A DNA stretch of 64,000 bases. Origin: Phycisphaerales bacterium. Lineage in GTDB: Bacteria; Planctomycetota; Phycisphaerae; UBA1845; Fen-1342. The notes below the pieces were generated by a model, which saw only the letters and a program-made list of their open reading frames with translations, was not told the DNA's origin and ran no database searches. Each line of letters opens with the position of its first letter. The stretch's first letter is position 1. The stretch lies in assembly GCA_016716475.1 (NCBI GenBank), contig JADJWG010000002.1, positions 1 through 64,000 on the forward strand, given 5' to 3'. Positions 59,260 to 64,000 of this stretch are shown here, piece after piece. Both the position numbers and the translations under genes were made by a program.

Positions 59260-60321
59260 TCAATCGTCCAGCCGCCCCATCTCCGGAGGGGCAGCGGCGC
59301 GCTGCAGCCGGTCGTGAATCGCGCGCCAGGCAGTGCTATCTGGTGGCCGGTCGACCACAATGACATCACACCCTGCGGCATCGAGTTCGTGCAGCGCCGC
59401 ATACAGGCGCCGCGCATACTCAACCGGTGACGGAGGCATGATGATTGTGACGAGCCGCTCGCCCGCGGTTTCAACGGTGTGTGCCGTAACATCCCACTGC
59501 AGCCAACCGACTCGCAGGTTCGCGGCCTGCAACGCCACGAAGGGCTGGGATGCACCCGGCGCAAGCAGTTTCACTTCGGCGCGCGGCGCATAGTGGCGGT
59601 GTCGCTGTCCAGGGGAGCGCGCCATCTCGGTTTCGGTCCCGGTGCTGACTGCTGCCGACGGGGCCTCCACGATCGTAGTCTTCAGCGCCGCCTCCAGGGT
59701 CAGCGCGTCAAGTAATCCCGGCCGCAGGATGCGCGCGGGTGTCGTCGTCACATCGAGTACGGTCGACTCGATGCCGCCGGTTGTCGGACCGCCATCGACC
59801 ACGGCATCAATCCGGCCGGCCAACTGGTCGAGTACATGCACCGCTGTGGTTGGTGACAGCCGGGTGGAACGATTGGCGCTGGGGGCGGCGATCGGGATCC
59901 CGGCGGTGTGCAGTAAGGTCGCGGCGATGGGATGGGCCGGAACGCGCACCGCCACCGTCGAACCCCCCGCGACGACAATGTTGGGTATCTGAGCCGCACG
60001 GCGTACGACCAGCGTGAGCGGGCCCGGCCAGAATTCCGCTGCTGCACGCTCGGCCAGGGGTGGCCACTCTGCCGCCAGCGCTTGTGCGTCAGCGACGTTG
60101 GCGACGTGGACAATCAGAGGATTGTCAGCCGGCCGTCCCTTGGCTGCAAAGATGCCCGCAACTGCCTGTGCCGAGAGCGCCGATGCCCCCAGCCCGTACA
60201 CGGTTTCCGTAGGGAACGCGACCAGGCCGCCGTTCCGTAGCAATGCCGCCGCGGCGGCAAGGTGTGGCCACCAGGCCTCGGGAGGTCGGCCAACCAGGTC
60301 AAATCGTTGCGTGGTGGGCAT
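59260..60321 (-). CDS. tsaC: threonylcarbamoyl-AMP synthase (Sua5/YrdC type)
   Basis: A 353-residue two-domain Sua5-type enzyme that makes threonylcarbamoyl-AMP for the t6A modification at position 37 of ANN-decoding tRNAs. YrdC domain: AFPTETVYGLGASALSAQAV, IFAAKGRPADNPLIVHV, FWPGPLTLVV, VAVRVPAHPIA, IAAPSANRSTRLSPTT. The C-terminal Sua5 domain follows a linker (SPGQRHRHYAPRAEVKLL). The ATG at 60321 gives the family N-terminus; no ribosome site is obvious. Convergent with the ALG10-like gene. Confidence 0.95.
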   Translation of the reverse strand: MPTTQRFDLVGRPPEAWWPHLAAAAALLRNGGLVAFPTETVYGLGASALSAQAVAGIFAAKGRPADNPLIVHVANVADAQALAAEWPPLAERAAAEFWPGPLTLVVRRAAQIPNIVVAGGSTVAVRVPAHPIAATLLHTAGIPIAAPSANRSTRLSPTTAVHVLDQLAGRIDAVVDGGPTTGGIESTVLDVTTTPARILRPGLLDALTLEAALKTTIVEAPSAAVSTGTETEMARSPGQRHRHYAPRAEVKLLAPGASQPFVALQAANLRVGWLQWDVTAHTVETAGERLVTIIMPPSPVEYARRLYAALHELDAAGCDVIVVDRPPDSTAWRAIHDRLQRAAAPPEMGRLDD

Positions 60322-60596
60322 ATGGTACGAGCGTAGCGAACTTGGTGGGCCTACGCGAGTGCTGCGCGCATAAGTCATTGCGGAGATGCGTCTTGCGTGG
60401 TCGGGGGCCCTTGGGTATGCTACGCACCCAAGACGGAAGGCACCCGGCCCCTGGCGGCGAACGGCCCATGCTGGTTCGCAGTACGACCTGACGAATGGAA
60501 CTTGGTGCAGTCTATGCCCATTCATCCCACCGTGAACCCATTCGGTGGCGGCGCCTGATACGAGAGTGGGGCTGACTTCCGCGGCAGGAAATCCTC

Positions 60597-61520
60597 ATGG
60601 TGAAAAACCATCGTCGGGGTGCGGTCCAGATTGGGGTGGCCGCTTTTTTACTGTTACCCCCGGTTGCGTGGCTGGTGTGGTCGCTAGTGACGGATCTGGC
60701 ACAGCCCACCGCTACCGGAGTGCCTGCGGTCAAGATTGTGGCTGAAAGTACGGCCGCCGGGAAAGAGTCCGCCGAGCCGGCAGAGGCGCGGCGGGTCGCC
60801 CGCCTGGAGCTTCCGCCCATCGCGGAGCGTGAGGCCCTGGCGCAGAGTGACCCGCGGGCTTTGGCGCGTTTGGGGCGACAGTGGTACACCGAGAACGTGC
60901 GTGAGTACCGGTGTGTGCTGGTCAAGCAGGAGCGCCTCGGCCGCAAGCTCACGCCGTTGCAGGAAATCGAGCTGCGTTACCGCGAGCAGCCCTACGCGGT
61001 GTACATGCTCTGGCGGGAGAACGCGGACGGCGCGCGCCGGGCATTGCACACACGTGCTCCGGAATACATCGATAAGGATGGGCAGCAGTTGGCGCGGGTG
61101 GAGCCGAACGGCGCGCTGGTGCGGTTGATCACGACCGATGTCTTTCTGCCCATCCACGGACCTGAGGCGCGGAAGGCCAGTCGGCGGACGATAGACGAAT
61201 GCGGATTCCGGGCCTCGTTCGAATTAATGGAGCAGATCAACTCGCTGGCGGAGGAGCGCGGCGTGTTGAAGATCTGGTACGGTGGCCCCGGCACCATCGA
61301 CGGCCGGCCGACCTTCCAGATCTACCGCGAATTGCCCTACGAGGGTCCGGGGGGTGCTTACCCTGATGCGCGCCTGGTGCTGCATCTCGACCAGGAGTGG
61401 CTGCTGCCGGTGGCCGTGTATTCTTATGCCGACACGGAGCAACGTGAGCTGCTCGGGAGCTATGTCTTTTCGCGCGTGGAGTTGAACCCCGGACTCGGGG
61501 ATGAGGCCTTCCAGTTCTGA
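60597..61520 (+). CDS. DUF1571 (LolA-fold) exported protein
   Basis: A 307-residue protein with AGGAAA before the ATG and one N-terminal membrane helix (VQIGVAAFLLLPPVAWLVWSLV), so probably anchored in the inner membrane facing the periplasm. The body matches DUF1571: YTENVREYRCVLVKQERLGRKLTPLQEIELRYREQPYAVYMLW, a LolA-like half-barrel common in planctomycetes. The role is unknown. It is a second LolA-fold protein in the window (the other at 23584-24429). Confidence 0.88.
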   Translation: MVKNHRRGAVQIGVAAFLLLPPVAWLVWSLVTDLAQPTATGVPAVKIVAESTAAGKESAEPAEARRVARLELPPIAEREALAQSDPRALARLGRQWYTENVREYRCVLVKQERLGRKLTPLQEIELRYREQPYAVYMLWRENADGARRALHTRAPEYIDKDGQQLARVEPNGALVRLITTDVFLPIHGPEARKASRRTIDECGFRASFELMEQINSLAEERGVLKIWYGGPGTIDGRPTFQIYRELPYEGPGGAYPDARLVLHLDQEWLLPVAVYSYADTEQRELLGSYVFSRVELNPGLGDEAFQF

Positions 61521-61538
61521 AGAAGTGCCTATCGGGTG

Positions 61539-61562
61539 TGCGGGTGCGAGCCGCAGCCCGCA
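61539..61562. terminator. hairpin between convergent genes, likely bidirectional terminator
   Basis: TGCGGG (61539-61544) pairs with CCCGCA (61557-61562), and TGCG (61545-61548) pairs with CGCA (61552-61555), leaving a one-base bulge and a 3-base loop. It sits between the ends of the DUF1571 and M42 peptidase genes, where a shared terminator is expected. Confidence 0.6.
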
Positions 61563-61584
61563 CCCGCGGCATGTCGGGGATTAC

Positions 61585-62778
61585 TCAGTTCTCCAGCCAG
61601 GCGGCGAGCAGGTTTACGGCGGCGAACGCATCGTCGCGGTGAATGGTCTCCGTCACGGTGTGGATATAGCGTGTCGGTACACTCAGGGTGATTGCGCGCG
61701 TGCCGGCGCGGGTGCGTTGGACCGCGCCCGCATCGGTGCCGCCACGCGGGAGAATCTCGCGCTGGAAGGGGATCTTGTGGCGCGCCGCGAGGGTGACGAA
61801 TTCATCGAACAGGCCCCGGTGACTGATGCTTGATCCATCCATCAGCTTTATGGCCACACCCTTGCCGAACTCGGTGACGGCATCGTCCTTGCTGACCCCG
61901 GGGGTGTCGCAGGCGAGTGTAGTGTCGATTGCGATGCCGATGTCTGGATCGATGCCGTAAGCCGCCGTTGTGGCACCTCGCAGGCCCACTTCTTCCTGTA
62001 CACAGGCCACAAAATAGATGTCGTAGGGCGAGCCGGTCCCTTTGCCGGCGCGCCCCGTGGCGGTGGCCTTGCGCGCTCCCCGGGTCGGCGCCGCGAGCGG
62101 GCAGTCGGGTGGCATGAGGTAGTCGTGGCCGAAAGCACGGCGAATCGCATTGATCGCCACCCAGAGCGAGATGCGGTTGTCGAGGGCCTTGGCGGAGATC
62201 CCCGGCCCGATCAGGGCCGCGCGCTGTTCCAGCGTCACGGGGTCACCGATCTCGACGTGCTTGACCACGGTGCTCTTGGGCAGGAAGAGATCCACGCAAA
62301 ACTCGCCGATTTGCGGCACCTTCTTGCGTTCCTCGTCGGTGGCGATGTGGATCGGCTTACCGACGGGGTTCAGCACACCGGGCAGGTCCTGGCGCCCGTG
62401 GACGACGACCCGCCGCGCGAAGAGGTTGCGCGTGTCGAATCCGCCCACATTCTGAAGCCGTAGGAACCCGCTGTCGTCGATATAGCGCACATAGAAGCCA
62501 ATTTCGTCCATGTGGCACGCGAGCATGACTCGCGGCGGCCGGGCCTCCGCGTTGCCGGCCGCCTTCGTACGCCCCCGGGCACCGCCGGCGCCCTTCACCG
62601 GGCGTGCGGCCCGCTTCAGGCAGATCAGGTTGCCCATGCTGTCGATGCGAGTCTCATCCCAGAAGTCACGCGTGAGATCGAGAACGAGATCACGAACACG
62701 CTCTTCGCGCCCGGAGACACCCGGTGTTTCGGTGAGGCGACGGAGGAGCTCGAAGGGGCCGAAATCGGTAGCTGACAT
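61585..62778 (-). CDS. M42-family metallo-aminopeptidase
   Basis: A 397-residue peptidase of the M42 (glutamyl aminopeptidase/tetrahedral TET) family. The ATG at 62778 follows GAGGAA. Metal ligands by family pattern: His in MLACHMDEIGF, Asp in ISAKALDNRISLW, Glu pair in VQEEVGLRGA, Asp in AIDTTLACDTP and His near the end in RYIHTVTETI. Two extra polar, basic loops (about residues 65-82 and 215-232, rich in Gly, Ala, Lys, Arg) are longer than usual. It trims N-terminal residues from peptides in the cytosol as a large homo-oligomer. Confidence 0.93.
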   Translation of the reverse strand: MSATDFGPFELLRRLTETPGVSGREERVRDLVLDLTRDFWDETRIDSMGNLICLKRAARPVKGAGGARGRTKAAGNAEARPPRVMLACHMDEIGFYVRYIDDSGFLRLQNVGGFDTRNLFARRVVVHGRQDLPGVLNPVGKPIHIATDEERKKVPQIGEFCVDLFLPKSTVVKHVEIGDPVTLEQRAALIGPGISAKALDNRISLWVAINAIRRAFGHDYLMPPDCPLAAPTRGARKATATGRAGKGTGSPYDIYFVACVQEEVGLRGATTAAYGIDPDIGIAIDTTLACDTPGVSKDDAVTEFGKGVAIKLMDGSSISHRGLFDEFVTLAARHKIPFQREILPRGGTDAGAVQRTRAGTRAITLSVPTRYIHTVTETIHRDDAFAAVNLLAAWLEN

Positions 62779-62979
62779 GGATTCCTCGGCTGGCTGAAAT
62801 CTTGGGAGGACGGAGCGGAATCCGTCCAAGCGGACAGTGTAGCGCCGTGCGCAGCAGGGTGGAAGGGTTCGGCATGCGCCACCTTTGGTGGACTCCCGGT
62901 CCGTGGTAGGATGCCGCCGCGTCTTCCAGCCGTGCTGCGGGTATAAGGCCGGTTGGGGGTCATAGAGAGTGGGTGAGGA

Positions 62980-64000
62980 ATGATGCGTAGTGTGCTTTGG
63001 CGGCAGATGGGCGTCCTGGTGAGCTGCCTCGTGATGGCGGGGCCGGTCTGGGCGGACGAAATCACGGAGCCCACCACGACACCGGCGACTGAAGCCCTGA
63101 TGGTCGCCGGTCCTCATGAGCGCGTCGCGAACACTTCGCGGCCGCCGCTGCCGTTCGGACCGACGCTGGACTGGCCCACGCTCTGCTGGCTTGGGGCAGC
63201 ACTGGTCCTGGTGCTCACTGTGCGCCTCAACCCGGCCACGCGGTGGCGAAATGTCGACGCCCTGGTGCTGGCCGGGGTGTGCATCCTGCTTGCCTTGCGA
63301 GACAGCACACAGATGGGTGTGGGCTGGCGGGGCCATACTTGGGAATGGTGGGCATACGCCGGTCTGACACTGGCAGCCGTGTATTGGTTGCTGCGCGGTT
63401 TTGGTTTGCTCGTAGGCAATCGCCCCATCGAGCATCCGGGCCTGATCTCACCCGGGGCGCGGGCAGCCCTGCTTCTGGTGGCCGTCGCCCTGGCTGGTTA
63501 CCAGTTGAAAACGGCTCCGTTGAGCTCGGCCGCCCAAGACGGCGTGATCGGGGGCCTTTACTTCAACGCCACCGGGTACCTGCCGCACGGCTTTGTGGCC
63601 GGGCACGATAGCCGTACACCGCTGCTATACCTCGCGCATGCTGCCGTGCTACGGGCCCTCCCGGTCTCGGTGCCCGATGCGGATACGGGCACGCTCATGC
63701 CGCTGACCTGGGGAAACTATGAAAACTGGAAGGATGGCGACTGGATCACCGCCGGCGATCTCACGGCACCGCGCCTGGTAGGGTATGGGTTGTATGTGCT
63801 GCTGGTGCTCGGAATTGCCACGCTGGGGCTGCGACTGCAAGGCGGTGCGGCGGGCTGGACGCTCGCGGCACTGGTCAGCGTGTTCCCCGGAACGCTGGAG
63901 TGTCTCGGGCATCACGATGTGATGTTGGGAGCGGTGCTGCTGACCTGGGCCCTGGCACTCGCTTTCGTACCCGCCTTGGGCGGACTGCTGGCTACGGCCC
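62980..64000 (+). CDS. polytopic membrane protein (3' end cut by window edge)
   Basis: The frame is open from the ATG at 62980 to the window edge (340 residues visible). A signal peptide or first helix (WRQMGVLVSCLVMAGPVWA) is followed by a short Thr/Pro-rich stretch and then at least five hydrophobic segments (for example LCWLGAALVLVLTV, ALLLVAVALAGYQL, LVGYGLYVLLVLGIATLGL and MLGAVLLTWALALAFV). A polar loop with GGLYFNATGYLPHGFVAGHD lies between. No family recognised; the form is that of a membrane-bound glycosyltransferase or sensor, but that is a guess. Confidence 0.7.
   Translation, partial: MMRSVLWRQMGVLVSCLVMAGPVWADEITEPTTTPATEALMVAGPHERVANTSRPPLPFGPTLDWPTLCWLGAALVLVLTVRLNPATRWRNVDALVLAGVCILLALRDSTQMGVGWRGHTWEWWAYAGLTLAAVYWLLRGFGLLVGNRPIEHPGLISPGARAALLLVAVALAGYQLKTAPLSSAAQDGVIGGLYFNATGYLPHGFVAGHDSRTPLLYLAHAAVLRALPVSVPDADTGTLMPLTWGNYENWKDGDWITAGDLTAPRLVGYGLYVLLVLGIATLGLRLQGGAAGWTLAALVSVFPGTLECLGHHDVMLGAVLLTWALALAFVPALGGLLATA

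Noticed and set aside
1..64000. CRISPR arrays, insertion sequences and prophage
   Set aside because: No regular spaced repeats, transposase or phage-like genes were seen on either strand.

Overview
The window is GC-rich DNA from a Gram-negative bacterium. It most probably comes from a Planctomycetota member, with Phycisphaerae-like relatives the best guess. The signs are: four secreted proteins ending in a two-repeat dockerin-like tail (core DISPFIA), one secreted protein with a different calcium-loop tail, a PEP-CTERM protein, a pseudopilin of the planctomycete H-X9-DG type, a DUF1571 protein, and a lone Kdo transferase with LolA-like proteins that imply an outer membrane. No rRNA, tRNA, insertion sequence, phage gene or CRISPR array was seen.

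Layout. 1-1523: a truncated FlaA1/CapD-type nucleotide-sugar dehydratase. 1.6-6.6 kb: a secreted TPR-like protein, a zinc alcohol dehydrogenase coupled to a PgeF/YfiH-type protein, a secreted propeller protein with a dockerin-like tail, and infA. 7-11.4 kb: a three-unit Spy/CpxP-like periplasmic protein, a PilT-family ATPase, a YkgJ-type cysteine-cluster protein and a UMF1-type MFS transporter. 11.5-14.5 kb: an arsenic island (arsR with an operator over its own start codon, arsM, acr3) and a convergent rhodanese. 14.9-21.7 kb: nuoJKLMN, the membrane arm of complex I only. 21.7-25.6 kb: envelope genes (lipoprotein, waaA, LolA-like) and an isolated sucD. 25.6-28.9 kb: a leftward pfp-folD-nmrA operon with a good sigma70-type promoter. 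29-31.5 kb: a PilZ protein and a B12-type radical SAM protein.

31.8-46.3 kb is the accessory, secreted-protein region. It holds three proteins with the dockerin-like tail (one a 1272-residue multidomain protein with an HExxH motif), a HbpS/GlcG-like protein, a variant-tail protein, a pseudopilin, and two adjacent paralogues that carry different C-terminal sorting tails (PEP-CTERM in one, dockerin-like in the other). A HerA-type ATPase split by a frameshift sits in the middle. 46.5-64 kb is mostly housekeeping: heme oxygenase, clpC, a glycosyltransferase, a CPBP protease, guaB, a lipoprotein, a GNAT protein, a class V aminotransferase, an ALG10-like membrane glycosyltransferase, a Sua5-type tRNA-modification enzyme, a DUF1571 protein, an M42 peptidase and a truncated membrane protein.

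The most unusual content is the shared tail with its conserved cysteine pair, including the natural tail swap between two paralogues. Next are the HerA split, the FolD protein lacking its catalytic lysine, the ALG10-like protein, and arsR apparently transcribed without a leader from a promoter buried in its operator. All functional calls come from reading motifs by eye; no database search was run.
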